Source: DATKXU01 sp035528905
GTDB taxonomy: Bacteria; Armatimonadota; UBA5829; DTJY01
Assembly (NCBI GenBank): GCA_035528905.1
Contig: DATKXU010000060.1
Location: 1-64,000, forward strand
Reading direction: 5' to 3'
Length of the DNA: 64,000 bases
Each line of letters opens with the position of its first letter. The stretch's first letter is position 1. Positions 34,929 to 44,400 of this stretch are shown in pieces. The notes under the pieces are model-generated. The model did not search any database, was not told where the DNA came from, and was given only the letters and a program-made list of their open reading frames with translations. The translations under genes were made by a program, and so were the position numbers.

Positions 34929-36005
34929 ATGCATCCCTATCGTGTGTTCTTGAGTTACTCCCGGGAAGACCAGGAACTGGTTGACAAGATCGTCGCGATC
35001 CTCGAGGACGAACGGCTCGGTCTGGTCCCGAGGTTCGACCGGGACCTGCGATTAGGCAACCCGTTTGCAGAGGGCATAAAATCTCTGATCGAGACCTCAC
35101 ACGTATTCGTCCCGGTACTTACCGCCAACTCCAAAGACCGGCCGTGGGTCCACCAGGAGATCGGCTACGCCATGGGATGGGGCGTACCTATATTGCCGAT
35201 TGCGATAGACGTGGACCCCGGCCAGATGATCCAGGGTCTCCAGGCGATCAAGGTTGACGAAGAACTCTATGGTTTGCTGGAGAACCTGGTCAAACGGCAG
35301 TCAGACATAGACCGCGCCGTGATGGAAGCCGGAAGCAAGGCACAAGGCAGGTTTGAGTGCGCAGTATACCCCGAAACTCGCACGCAGTTGATCGCGGAAT
35401 ATGCGGAGCGTGTGCGTCAACTCGCCAGCCACTGCAGGATACGACAGAGGGGAGCTTTCTCCTCGTTCAGTCTGCCGAGAGAGCACTTCAGCGATCCTGT
35501 CTGGCTGAAACGCGACTACCCTAAGCCGCGGAGTGAGCACTATCGGATGCTCCAGTGGTGCGAAAGAATGGCTCTCGAGGAACACGCCGTGAACGCAGGC
35601 TGTGATTTGCTCATCGACCCCAGTGTACCTTACGATAAGAAGGGCCAGCAGGCGAGGAACGTTCGGCTGGAAACGCTGGTCAGGTTCCTGGAGTCGATGC
35701 CCGAATCCCTTGTGCGCGTAGCGACGACCGAGGCGGCACGCCGCGAGAACACGCTGATAGTTGGCGACTGGTTCTATTGCCAATCGATGGCGCCTAAGCC
35801 TGGCGTCGGCTACTACCAGACCATCTTCACCTGGCACGCCCCGAGGGTGCTCTTGGAGATGAGACAGTTTGATCAGATGTTTCTGAACTACTACGTTGAG
35901 GACGGCCGTTCCCGTGACCGGGCTATTAATGCGATCGAGGAGGTCATCGGAACGTCCGTGCCATCGACAGCCAGTGCGCCAAGTGTAGGACCAAATGCTG
36001 ACTGA
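34929..36005 (+). CDS. TIR-domain protein with unknown C-terminal domain
   Basis: 358 residues. TIR domain at 3-125: YRVFLSYSREDQELVDKI, AEGIKSLIETSHVFVPVLT, and the candidate catalytic Glu E77 in PWVHQEIGYAMGWGVPILP. The region 185-335 (FSLPREHFSDPVWLKRDY, LVRVATTEAARRENTLIVGD, TIFTWHAPRVL) has no family I recognise. It follows the NUDIX-TIR gene by 63 bases and precedes NLR2 by 109. TIR of this class can be NADase or signal-nucleotide synthase; here it may serve NLR2. Confidence 0.82.
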   Translation: MHPYRVFLSYSREDQELVDKIVAILEDERLGLVPRFDRDLRLGNPFAEGIKSLIETSHVFVPVLTANSKDRPWVHQEIGYAMGWGVPILPIAIDVDPGQMIQGLQAIKVDEELYGLLENLVKRQSDIDRAVMEAGSKAQGRFECAVYPETRTQLIAEYAERVRQLASHCRIRQRGAFSSFSLPREHFSDPVWLKRDYPKPRSEHYRMLQWCERMALEEHAVNAGCDLLIDPSVPYDKKGQQARNVRLETLVRFLESMPESLVRVATTEAARRENTLIVGDWFYCQSMAPKPGVGYYQTIFTWHAPRVLLEMRQFDQMFLNYYVEDGRSRDRAINAIEEVIGTSVPSTASAPSVGPNAD

Positions 36006-36113
36006 ATTGCGGGAGTGGCGACTTGCAGTGCCCGGGGCATAGTAGATGCCGAGGAAGTCCGGGATACGGGCTTCCGCGTTGCGGTTGACACCAAGCATTG
36101 AGGAGAACAAGCA

Positions 36114-39100
36114 GTGCCATCCTGGGCAATATGGAAACCGAGACCGGTATTTGTAACAAGCACATTCACTGATATGCAGGCGGAGCGGGACTACCTGCGC
36201 GACCACGTCTTCCCCGAGCTGGAACAGCGCCTGAAGGAGCGGTTCTGCCACCTGGAACCTATTGACCTGCGCTGGGGCGTTGAGACGGTATCCGTGGATG
36301 AAGCGCAATCGAAGGAGCTGCTCGTCCTCAAGGTATGCCTTGCGGAGATCGAGCGAAGCCGTCCATTCCTGATTGCGCTGATCGGTGACCGCTACGGATG
36401 GATTCCCCCTGAAGACCGAATGTCCGCCGCGGCGCAGGAAGCGGGTTTCCAGGGCGACATATCCGGCAAGAGCGTCACCGCGCTGGAGATCGAGTTCGGG
36501 GTTATCGAAAGCACCGACCAGCGGAGGCGCAGCCGGTTCTACTTCAGAGATACTCTTCCCTATGACCGGATGGACCCGCAGACCGCCGCAGCCTACAGCG
36601 ACAAGCATTCCAATGACCCTGATGCGCAGGACAGACACGATCGCCTGCAGAAACTGAAGACCCGCATCAAAGACAAGATGCGCGAATGGGGCATGCCGGA
36701 CCGTGTCCGCACCTATCACGCCGCCTGGGATGATGAGAACAAAGAGGTCATCGGCCTTGAAGAATGGGGCAGGCAGGTTCTTGAAGACCTGTGGCAGGAC
36801 CTGGAGGAGGAAACCCGCGACTACGCCCGGCTCGCGCCGGATACCTGGCAGCGGCAGGAGAGCCTGGTGCTGGAGCAGTTTGTCGAGACCCAGTGCCGGG
36901 ACTTCGTCGGCCGGGAGGAGCTTATCGGGCAACTTCTCGGATTCGCGACTTCGCCCACGAGCGAGAACGCGAAGCAAGGCATCTGCCTTGTGGGGCGATC
37001 CGGCTCCGGCAAGAGCGCCACATTCGCCAAGCTGGTTCGAGAGCTTGAAGACAAGGAGCTGTTCCTGCTATCTCACGCCGCGGGTGTCAGCGGGCTTTCG
37101 GTGCAGGTGGACGCGATTCTCCGCCGCTGGATATTCGAGCTTGCCGAGCATCTGCGCATACCGGACCCCACCAACGAGAGCACGCCACGAGAGGAACTGG
37201 AGCAAGTGTTGAGCAGGCTGCTTTCACAGGCTGCCGCAGACAGCCGGGTAGTCTGCTTGATAGACGCGCTTAACCAGTTCGAGCGCACTCCATCCGGCCG
37301 CTACGTCACCTGGTTCCCGCGCATCCTGCACCCGAATGTCCGCCTCATCGCCACCGCCATTCCCGGCAGGGAGTCCGAGGCGCTGGCCGAGCGCCCGTGG
37401 GTTGACGTGAAGGATCTTCCGCTCCTGACGGAGTTGGAGGCGCGGGACATAGTGCGATCCGTCTGCCGTCGGTATCACAAAACCCCGAACCCGGAAGTGC
37501 TCAATGTGCTCGTCTCCAAGAAGCTGCCGGATGGAACCCTCACGGCGGGCATACCGCTCTGGCTGGAACTGGCGGTGGAGGAGCTTCTGCTCTTGGACGC
37601 CGACGACTTCGCCCGTGCGGACAGGGAGTTCACCGGCACACCAGAGCAGAGGCTTCACGCGTTGCTGCTTGACACAGCGGAGAAGCTGCCGCCGGACGTT
37701 GAGACTCTTTATGACAACATGCTGGAGCGCACCGAGCAGCTCTACGGACAGAAGTGGGCACGCGGATTCGCGAACCTCATCGCCGTGAGCCGGAGCGGAT
37801 GGCGCGAGTCTGACATGGAAGCGCTGCTAACACGGTTGACTGATGAAACATGGGACCCGCTGCGGTTTGGCGCTCTGCGAAGGAGCTTCCGAGCGCACCT
37901 CGTGCAGCGGGGCGCGCAGGGCCAATGGGACTTCTTCCACGCGCAGACCCGCGCGGCCGTGCTTCGCCGGAACCTGGCCGATGCCGAGACCGCCAAGCGG
38001 CTGCACTCCGCCAGCGCCGACCACCTGGAGTCTCTCGGCAGCGATGATCCTGTTCGCGAAACGGAACTGATGTATCACCTCATCGGCGCGGATGACCGCC
38101 CGCGCGCCGCGCGTTACTACTCCGGCGATCTGATAACGCAGGGCGAGCTTGCCGGCGCCAGCCGCTGCGTGGCCGAGCATATAGCAGCTTCGGGCGATGC
38201 GCAGCCGAATCCGGGACTGGGGTGGGTGGCTTCTCTTCTCGATCTCAGTGAGATCGAGCCCATGCAAGTTGGGATGCTGTGCATGCGCTATATCTTCGAT
38301 CTTTCGGGCGCTCTGGCAAGCGAGGTCAGGCTTTCAACACGGTTCTCGCTCCTGGAATCAGCCAGCTCGGCATTGGGGCGACTGGCGGCATCCGACCTGG
38401 GAAACATACCTTTGTGGCAGCGCGGTCTCTCTATCAGCTACGGCAAGGTTGGCGACGTGCTTGTGGCGCAGGGAGACCTTGGGGCGGCGCTTGAGTCGTA
38501 CCGCGCCTCGCTTGCCATCAGGGAGCGCCTTGCGGCCTCGGACCCGGGAAACGCGTCGCTACAGCGCGATCTCTCCATCAGCCAGGAGAAGATCGGCGAC
38601 GTGCTTCGTGCGCAGGGAGACCTTGGGGCGGCGCTTGAGTCGTACCGCGTCTCGCTTGCCATCAGCGAGCGCCTTGCAGCCTCGGACCCGGGAAACGCCG
38701 CGTGGCAGCGCGATCTCTCCGTCAGCCAGGGCAAGGTCGGCGACGTGCTTCGTGCGCAGGGAAACCTTGGGGTGGCGCTGGAGTCGTACCGCGCCTCGCT
38801 TGCCATAGCGGAGCGACTGGCGGCATCCGACCCGGGAAACGCGGAGTGGCAGGACGATCTCTCCATCAGCCAGGGCAAGGTCGGCGACGTGTTTTGTGCG
38901 CAGGGAGACCTCGGGTCGGCGCTTGAGTCGTACCGCGCCTCGCTTGCCGTAGCGGAGCGCCTGGCAGCATCCGACCCGGGAAATGCCGCGTGGCAGCGCA
39001 ATCTCTCCATCAGCCACGGCAAGGTCGGCGACGCGCAGGGAGACCTCGGGTCGGCGCTGGAGTCGTGCCGCGCCTCGCTTGCCATAGCGGAGCGACTGGC

Positions 39101-39608
39101 GGCATCCGACCCTGGAAATGCCGCGTGGCAGCACGATCTCTCCAACAGCCAGGATAGGGTCGGCAACGTGCTTCGTGCGCAGGGAGACCTCGGGTCGGCG
39201 CTTGAGTCGTACCGCGCCTCGCTTGCCATTAGTGAGCGTCTCGTGGCCTCCGACCCCGGAAACGCGGCTTGGCAGCGGGACCTGTCGGTGAGCCACAACA
39301 AAATCGGCGACGTGCGCACAGCTCAGGGCGATCTTACGGGCGCGCTGGAGTCGTATCGGGCGTCGTTGGCGATAAGGGAGCGTCTCGCGGCCTCCGACCC
39401 CGGAAACGCGGCTTGGCAGCGGGACCTTTGTGTGTCGTGCTGGAAGATGGCAATGGTTTCCGAGCAGGCAGGCAAGGACGACGCGATGAGTTGGTGGCGG
39501 AAAGCCTACGAGACGCTCGCCGGTATGAAACGTCGCGGGTTGTTCATCTCGCCGCAGGATGAGCAGTACTTGGAGCAGCTTCGACTCAAAGTAGCAGGTG
39601 AGGTCTGA
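36114..39608 (+). CDS. DUF4062-NACHT-TPR protein, NLR2
   Basis: 1164 residues from GTG with GAGGAGAACAAGCA upstream. DUF4062 at 10-105 (PVFVTSTFTDMQAERDYLRD, IDLRWGVETVS, GDRYGWIP). NACHT ATPase with Walker A GRSGSGKS (294-301) and Walker B VCLIDALNQF (D384). The C-terminal half, from about residue 770, has seven to eight 48-residue TPR-like repeats of a different type from NLR1 (GDLGAALESYRASLAI-x-ERLAASDPGNAAWQRDLS). One repeat has lost three residues (VGDAQGDLG for VGDVLRAQGDLG). Domain layout equals NLR1, with only the sensor repeat class changed. Confidence 0.92.
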   Translation: MPSWAIWKPRPVFVTSTFTDMQAERDYLRDHVFPELEQRLKERFCHLEPIDLRWGVETVSVDEAQSKELLVLKVCLAEIERSRPFLIALIGDRYGWIPPEDRMSAAAQEAGFQGDISGKSVTALEIEFGVIESTDQRRRSRFYFRDTLPYDRMDPQTAAAYSDKHSNDPDAQDRHDRLQKLKTRIKDKMREWGMPDRVRTYHAAWDDENKEVIGLEEWGRQVLEDLWQDLEEETRDYARLAPDTWQRQESLVLEQFVETQCRDFVGREELIGQLLGFATSPTSENAKQGICLVGRSGSGKSATFAKLVRELEDKELFLLSHAAGVSGLSVQVDAILRRWIFELAEHLRIPDPTNESTPREELEQVLSRLLSQAAADSRVVCLIDALNQFERTPSGRYVTWFPRILHPNVRLIATAIPGRESEALAERPWVDVKDLPLLTELEARDIVRSVCRRYHKTPNPEVLNVLVSKKLPDGTLTAGIPLWLELAVEELLLLDADDFARADREFTGTPEQRLHALLLDTAEKLPPDVETLYDNMLERTEQLYGQKWARGFANLIAVSRSGWRESDMEALLTRLTDETWDPLRFGALRRSFRAHLVQRGAQGQWDFFHAQTRAAVLRRNLADAETAKRLHSASADHLESLGSDDPVRETELMYHLIGADDRPRAARYYSGDLITQGELAGASRCVAEHIAASGDAQPNPGLGWVASLLDLSEIEPMQVGMLCMRYIFDLSGALASEVRLSTRFSLLESASSALGRLAASDLGNIPLWQRGLSISYGKVGDVLVAQGDLGAALESYRASLAIRERLAASDPGNASLQRDLSISQEKIGDVLRAQGDLGAALESYRVSLAISERLAASDPGNAAWQRDLSVSQGKVGDVLRAQGNLGVALESYRASLAIAERLAASDPGNAEWQDDLSISQGKVGDVFCAQGDLGSALESYRASLAVAERLAASDPGNAAWQRNLSISHGKVGDAQGDLGSALESCRASLAIAERLAASDPGNAAWQHDLSNSQDRVGNVLRAQGDLGSALESYRASLAISERLVASDPGNAAWQRDLSVSHNKIGDVRTAQGDLTGALESYRASLAIRERLAASDPGNAAWQRDLCVSCWKMAMVSEQAGKDDAMSWWRKAYETLAGMKRRGLFISPQDEQYLEQLRLKVAGEV
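38446..39445 (+). repeat. Tandem 144-bp repeats encoding TPRs of NLR2
   Basis: Seven units of about 144 bp, each with near-identical stretches such as GCCTCGCTTGCCATA and GACCCGGGAAACGC. One unit carries a 9-bp in-frame deletion near 39030. The unit length and motif differ from the 126-bp arrays in NLR1 and NLR3. Confidence 0.82.
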
Positions 39609-39630
39609 GGCAAAGAGAGGACAGTAGGAA

Positions 39631-40398
39631 TTGCGGAACTCGTTACGCGACATCTGCATAGTTCTACGAAGCATCTGGCTGAACCTGGCGCTATACGCAG
39701 CTCTCATGCTGGCCGCAGCGGGGCTTATGTGCTTGTTCGGCTGCTACCGCGATACGACCTTCGCCGAGCGGCTGGTAAATGCATTCTATATGACCAGGAT
39801 AGAGTCCGTGCCGGAGTCGGGACACAACACGCTGCGCTCGATCCTGGTTTTCGTAATGCCCACGCTCACGATCCTCATCCTCGGCGAAGGCGTGCTGCGC
39901 GTGGCCGGGCTCTACATAAACAGGAAACGAGACAGAGGGGAATGGGAGAAGCTTATGGTTCAATCGCTTTCAGGACACATTGTTCTGTGCGGAGCTGGAG
40001 AGCTGGGACGCGCCCTGCTGAACAGGCTTCGCGAGAAGTGCCAGGGGGTTCCCATCGTTGTGGTTGATATGCACCCGGACATACTCTCCGAGCTTGGCTT
40101 GAGATCGCGGCGTGTTCATAGCATATGCGGGGATATGACGAGCCACGAGACGCTGGTGGAAGCCAACGTTGCCGGGTGTTCCATGGTCATAATCACATCG
40201 GGAGACGACGCGCATAATCTGGAGGCGGCGTTTAAGGTGCTGGACATCAACCCGAAAGCGGAGATTCACATCCGTCTCTACCGCTCAGGCCTTTCCCGAA
40301 TGATGAACACAGCGACCTATCCCAATATCCACTTCTTCAGCCCTTACGAAAGCGCGGCGGATGCGCTGATGGAGGAGATTGGCACAGGGGTGAACTGA
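39631..40398 (+). CDS. Two-TM protein with RCK/TrkA-N nucleotide-binding domain
   Basis: 255 residues starting at TTG. Two membrane helices (about 16-36 and 70-88) flank a short extracytoplasmic loop, followed by a cytoplasmic RCK/TrkA-N Rossmann domain (105-250) with GAGELGRALL (121-130) and an acidic residue after the second strand (VVDMHPD). K+ channels of this layout carry TVGYGD between the helices; here the loop (ERLVNAFYMTRIESVPESGH) lacks it. An NAD- or nucleotide-gated membrane effector is a reasonable guess. It lies 22 bases after NLR2 and 55 before NLR3. Confidence 0.78.
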   Translation: MRNSLRDICIVLRSIWLNLALYAALMLAAAGLMCLFGCYRDTTFAERLVNAFYMTRIESVPESGHNTLRSILVFVMPTLTILILGEGVLRVAGLYINRKRDRGEWEKLMVQSLSGHIVLCGAGELGRALLNRLREKCQGVPIVVVDMHPDILSELGLRSRRVHSICGDMTSHETLVEANVAGCSMVIITSGDDAHNLEAAFKVLDINPKAEIHIRLYRSGLSRMMNTATYPNIHFFSPYESAADALMEEIGTGVN

Positions 40399-40453
40399 GT
40401 TGGTGGGGGACTGGCGAAACGTAAGGGTCTCTCGTATAGGGAGGACGCAATAG

Positions 40454-43400
40454 ATGGGAGCCCAGCCCGATAGCAAGAGTCGTTCGATCCGCGTGTTCGT
40501 CTCTTCGACGTTTCGCGACATGATGGAGGAGCGGGACGAACTGATGACCCACACCTGGCCGGAGTTGCGCCGCTTCTGCCGCGAGCGCCAGGTCGAACTG
40601 GTCGAGGTGGACCTGCGATGGGGTATCTCCGAGGAGCAAAGCACCCGCGGGGCCACCCTCAAGCTCTGCCTCGACGAAATCCGTGCCTGCCGCCCGTTCT
40701 TCATCGGCCTGCTGGGGGAGCGCTACGGCTGGGTGCCGGGCGGCGACGCGTTCACCGCCGACCTCGCGGAAGAGCAACCCTGGCTTGAGGATCTCCACGG
40801 CAAGAGCGTCACCGAACTGGAAATTCTCCACGGGGTCCTCAACAACCCCGAAATGGCCGGGCGCTCGTTCTTCTACTTCCGCGATCCCGCCTACGCCCAA
40901 GGTCGAGGCGCCGACTTCCTTTCGGAGAACGCCGCCGCCGCTGATCAACAGACTGTGCTCAAGACGACGATCCGCACGACCTGCGCCGAGAAGAAGATAC
41001 CGCTGCACGAGACCTACCCTGACCCGCGAAAACTGGCCGCTCTCATCCTCGAAGACCTTAAGACGGCCATTGAAGACCAGTATCCGATCCAGGATGTCCC
41101 CGACCCGCTCACCCGCGAGGCGAACGACCATGAAGCCTTTGCCGAGACCCGCCGCCGCACCTACATCGGGCGGCCCGACTACTTCGAGGCCCTCGACCGC
41201 CACACGACCGGCGATGGCGGTCCTCTCGTCTTACTAGGCGACTCCGGCAGTGGCAAGTCCGCCCTGCTCGCCAACTGGCTTGACCACTGGCGCAAAGACC
41301 ACCCGCAGGACTTCATCGTCCAGCACTACATCGGCGGCACGCCCGACAGCGCCGAGCACTGGCGGCTGATGGCCCGTCTCATCGCCGAGATCAAGCGCTG
41401 GACCGACGACCCCGAGGACCTGCCGAGCTCCCACGACGACATCCTGAAGACCTTTCCCGTCTGGCTCGCCAAGGCACGAATCAAGGCTGAACGCGAGGGC
41501 GTGCGCTGCATCCTCGTGCTGGACGCGCTCAATCAGCTCGAAGACATCGACCACGCCCGGCTGCTGGGTTGGCTGCCGGCGCATCCGTTCACCGGCCCGC
41601 TGCGGTTGATCGTCTCCACCCTGCCGGGCGACACGCTCACGGCGCTGGAGCAGCATGGCTGGCCCTCGCTGCGCGTCCAACCGCTCACCCCGGATGAACG
41701 CCGCCGGATGATCGTCCACTACCTCGCCCGCTTCAGCAAGCAGCTTGACGCGCCCCGGCTTGACCGCCTAGCCTCCGCGCCCGCCGCAGCCAACCCGCTC
41801 TACCTGAAAATCCTGCTCGACGAACTGCGCGTCATCGGCACGCACGAGCGGCTCGACGAACGCCTGGACGACTACCTCGCCGCCCCTGACATACCGGCGC
41901 TGCTGCGCACAGTGCTGGCGCGTTACCAGCGCGACTACGAGCGCGACCGGCCGGGGCTGGTATCTGAGGCGCTAGGGCTGATCTGGGCCGCCCGCCGTGG
42001 ATTGAGCGAGAGCGAGCTTCTGCAGTTTCTGCGTCCCTCTGATTTGCCACAGTTACCGCTGGCCGCCTGGTCGCCGCTGCGGGCCGCGTTGGAGGAAGGC
42101 CTGGTGGATCGAGGCGGCATCCTCAACTTCGCCCACGACTTCTTACGCACTGCAGTCGAGACCGCGTTCGTGCCTCGAAAAGACAAGCGAGACGAACTGC
42201 GCCTGCGCCTCGCCGATTGTTTCGAGGCCCAGCCCGTCACCGCGCGCAGTTGCGATGAGCTGCCGTGGCTGCTCCGGCAGACCGAATCCCGTGACCGCCT
42301 CCGCGCCTGCTTGCTGGACATGGATCGGTTTCTGGAGATCATCCAGCGCGACCAGGACGAACTCATGCGCTACTGGGTCTGGCTGCGTGAAGAGCGGACT
42401 ATGGGGAAACCTTACCTCACTTCATTCGAGGCGTGGTCCGGCGCAGCGGACCGAGAGGACACGCGCCTCGGGTATGCCGCCGTCGGACTCAGCTACCTCC
42501 TCCACGCCGCCGCGCTCTACACCGAGGCCGAGCCGCTTATGCGTCGGGTGCTGGCCATAGACGAGCAGAGCTTCGGGGACGACCATCCCAATGTCGCTAG
42601 GGACCTCAGCAACCTGGCCTGGTTGCTCCGAGACACCAACCGGCTGGCGGAGGCCGAGCCGCTCACGCGCCGGGCGCTGGCCATAGATGAGCGGAGCTTC
42701 GGGCCCGACCATCACAACGTCGCCATCCGCCTCAACAACCTAGCCCAGTTGCTCCAGGCCACCAACCGGCTGGCGGAGGCAGAGCCGCTCATGCGCCGGG
42801 CGCTGGCCATTGACGAGCAGAGCTTCGGGCCCGACCATCACAACGTCGCCATTGACCTCAACAACCTGGCCCAGTTGCTCCGGGCCACCAACCGGTTGGC
42901 GGAGGCAGAGCCGCTCACGCGCCGGGCGCTGGCCATGGACGAGCAGAGCTTCGGGGCCGACCATCCCAACGTCGCCACAGACCTCAGCAACCTGGCAGCC
43001 TTGTTCTACGTCACCAACCGGCTGGCGGAGGCCGAGCCGCTCATGCGCCGGGCACTGGCCATAAATGAGCGCAGCTTCGGGCCCGACCATCACAACGTCG
43101 CCATCTGCCTCAACAACCTGGCCCAGTTGCTCCAGGCCACCAACCGGCTGGCGGAGGCCGAGCCGCTCACGCGCCGGGCGCTGGCCATAAATGAGCGGAG
43201 CTTCGGGGCCAACCATCCCAACGTCGCCATTGACCTCAACAACCTGGCCACCTTGTACTTCAACACCAACCGGCTGGCGGAGGCCGAGCCGCTCATGCGC
43301 CGGGCGCTGGCCATCGACGAGCAGAGCTTCGGGGCCGACCACCCCTATGTCGCTAGAGACCTCAACAACCTGGCCCAGCTGCTCAAGGCCACGAACCGGC

Positions 43401-43984
43401 TGGCCGAGGCCGAGCCGCTCACGCGCCGGGCGCTGGCCATTGACGAGCAGAGCTTCGGGCCCGACCATCCCAATGTCGCCATTGACCTCAACAACCTGGC
43501 CCAGTTGCTCCGGGCCACCAACCGGTTGGCGGAGGCCGAGCCGCTCACGCGCCGGGCGCTGGCCATAAATGAGCAGAGCTTCGGGGCCGACCATCCCAGT
43601 GTCGCCAGAGACCACAACAACCTGGCCCTGTTGCTCCGGGACACCAATCGGCCGGCAGAGGCCGAGCCGCTCTTTCGGCGGGCGCTGGCCATTTGGGAAC
43701 GAAGTCTTGGGGAGGATCATCCCTTGGTCGCCACAGGCCTCAACAACCTGGCCATGTTGCTCAAGGACACCAACCGGCTGGCGGAGGCCGAGCCGCTCAT
43801 GCGGCGCATGGTGCGTATCTTCCTCGATTTCACCCGGCGCACCGGGCACCCGCATGCGCACCTGAACGACGCCATCAACAGCTATGGTGGATTGCTGATG
43901 CAGATGGGCCTTTCGCAGGAGCAGGCCGTTGCCAGGCTCACCGAACTCGGCCGCGAGTATGGCGTCGAGTTCGGTGGAGGATAA
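40454..43984 (+). CDS. DUF4062-NACHT-TPR protein, NLR3
   Basis: 1176 residues. DUF4062 (IRVFVSSTFRDMMEERDELM, VDLRWGISEEQ, GERYGWVPG), NACHT ATPase with Walker A GDSGSGKS (262-269) and Walker B ILVLDALNQL (D357), then from residue 689 ten to eleven 42-residue TPRs (NRLAEAEPLMRRALAIDEQS, NNLAQLLRAT). The first 600 residues resemble NLR1 closely (shared QHYIG-x-TP-x-SA and DALNQLxD). NLR1 and NLR3 are thus sister genes with separately homogenised repeats. GC content in this gene is visibly higher than in its neighbours. Confidence 0.93.
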   Translation: MGAQPDSKSRSIRVFVSSTFRDMMEERDELMTHTWPELRRFCRERQVELVEVDLRWGISEEQSTRGATLKLCLDEIRACRPFFIGLLGERYGWVPGGDAFTADLAEEQPWLEDLHGKSVTELEILHGVLNNPEMAGRSFFYFRDPAYAQGRGADFLSENAAAADQQTVLKTTIRTTCAEKKIPLHETYPDPRKLAALILEDLKTAIEDQYPIQDVPDPLTREANDHEAFAETRRRTYIGRPDYFEALDRHTTGDGGPLVLLGDSGSGKSALLANWLDHWRKDHPQDFIVQHYIGGTPDSAEHWRLMARLIAEIKRWTDDPEDLPSSHDDILKTFPVWLAKARIKAEREGVRCILVLDALNQLEDIDHARLLGWLPAHPFTGPLRLIVSTLPGDTLTALEQHGWPSLRVQPLTPDERRRMIVHYLARFSKQLDAPRLDRLASAPAAANPLYLKILLDELRVIGTHERLDERLDDYLAAPDIPALLRTVLARYQRDYERDRPGLVSEALGLIWAARRGLSESELLQFLRPSDLPQLPLAAWSPLRAALEEGLVDRGGILNFAHDFLRTAVETAFVPRKDKRDELRLRLADCFEAQPVTARSCDELPWLLRQTESRDRLRACLLDMDRFLEIIQRDQDELMRYWVWLREERTMGKPYLTSFEAWSGAADREDTRLGYAAVGLSYLLHAAALYTEAEPLMRRVLAIDEQSFGDDHPNVARDLSNLAWLLRDTNRLAEAEPLTRRALAIDERSFGPDHHNVAIRLNNLAQLLQATNRLAEAEPLMRRALAIDEQSFGPDHHNVAIDLNNLAQLLRATNRLAEAEPLTRRALAMDEQSFGADHPNVATDLSNLAALFYVTNRLAEAEPLMRRALAINERSFGPDHHNVAICLNNLAQLLQATNRLAEAEPLTRRALAINERSFGANHPNVAIDLNNLATLYFNTNRLAEAEPLMRRALAIDEQSFGADHPYVARDLNNLAQLLKATNRLAEAEPLTRRALAIDEQSFGPDHPNVAIDLNNLAQLLRATNRLAEAEPLTRRALAINEQSFGADHPSVARDHNNLALLLRDTNRPAEAEPLFRRALAIWERSLGEDHPLVATGLNNLAMLLKDTNRLAEAEPLMRRMVRIFLDFTRRTGHPHAHLNDAINSYGGLLMQMGLSQEQAVARLTELGREYGVEFGGG
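42518..43780 (+). repeat. Tandem 126-bp repeats encoding TPRs of NLR3
   Basis: Ten units, highly alike at DNA level (ACCAACCGGCTGGCGGAGGC in most units). Variation is concentrated at the same few codons: ATG/ACG after CCGCTC, GAGCAG/GAGCGG, and CATCCC/CATCAC. Confidence 0.85.
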
Positions 43985-44086
43985 GAATGCGTGACGCGGA
44001 CGCATTGAGAGCGTGTCTGGAGTCCACCGCCGATGAGGTCTGGGGCCTCTGGACTCCAGCGATTTGGCCCAAATGGTGATTGAATC

Positions 44087-44400
44087 ATGCCGACAACAAG
44101 CAGAATCTTCCGAATCTTCCTCAGCTCCACATTTGATGATCTGAAAGCCGAGCGAAATGCGCCGCCTGCAGTGCGTCTATCCACGGCTGCGCGATCTGTG
44201 CGTTTAACACGGTTCCCGCTTCCGAGCAATCGACCTCCGCTGGGGGTCAGCGAGGAAGCCGCCCTCGACCGGCAGACGATGAACATCTGCCTTGAGGAGT
44301 TGAAACGGTGCCAGACGCTGTCGCCGCGCCCCAACTTCATAGTACTCTTGGGAAATCGCTATGGGTGGCCTCGGCCTTGCCCTGTGGATGCTGGCCGCCC
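44087..44400 (+). pseudogene. Remnant of a fourth DUF4062 gene
   Basis: ATG 44087 encodes SRIFRIFLSSTFDDLKAERN, the start of DUF4062. After a frameshift near 44160-44225 the family continues (GVSEEAALDRQTMNICLEEL, KRCQTLSPRPNFIVLLGNRY, GW) and then homology stops. No NACHT or TPR part remains. It lies 102 bases after NLR3 in the same orientation. Confidence 0.8.

Noticed and set aside
35301..36977. 558-codon minus-strand open frame
   Set aside because: Lies across the TIR-X gene, the gap and NLR2 start on the other strand; no recognisable domain. Shadow.
28073..43780. CRISPR array
   Set aside because: The regularly spaced repeats are contiguous 126- or 144-bp coding units with no unique spacers; no cas genes in the window.
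42740..44005. 421-codon minus-strand repetitive frame
   Set aside because: Reverse reading of the NLR3 TPR repeats; the repeat periodicity comes from the real plus-strand gene. The same applies to frames 38438-39319 and 38559-39707 in NLR2.
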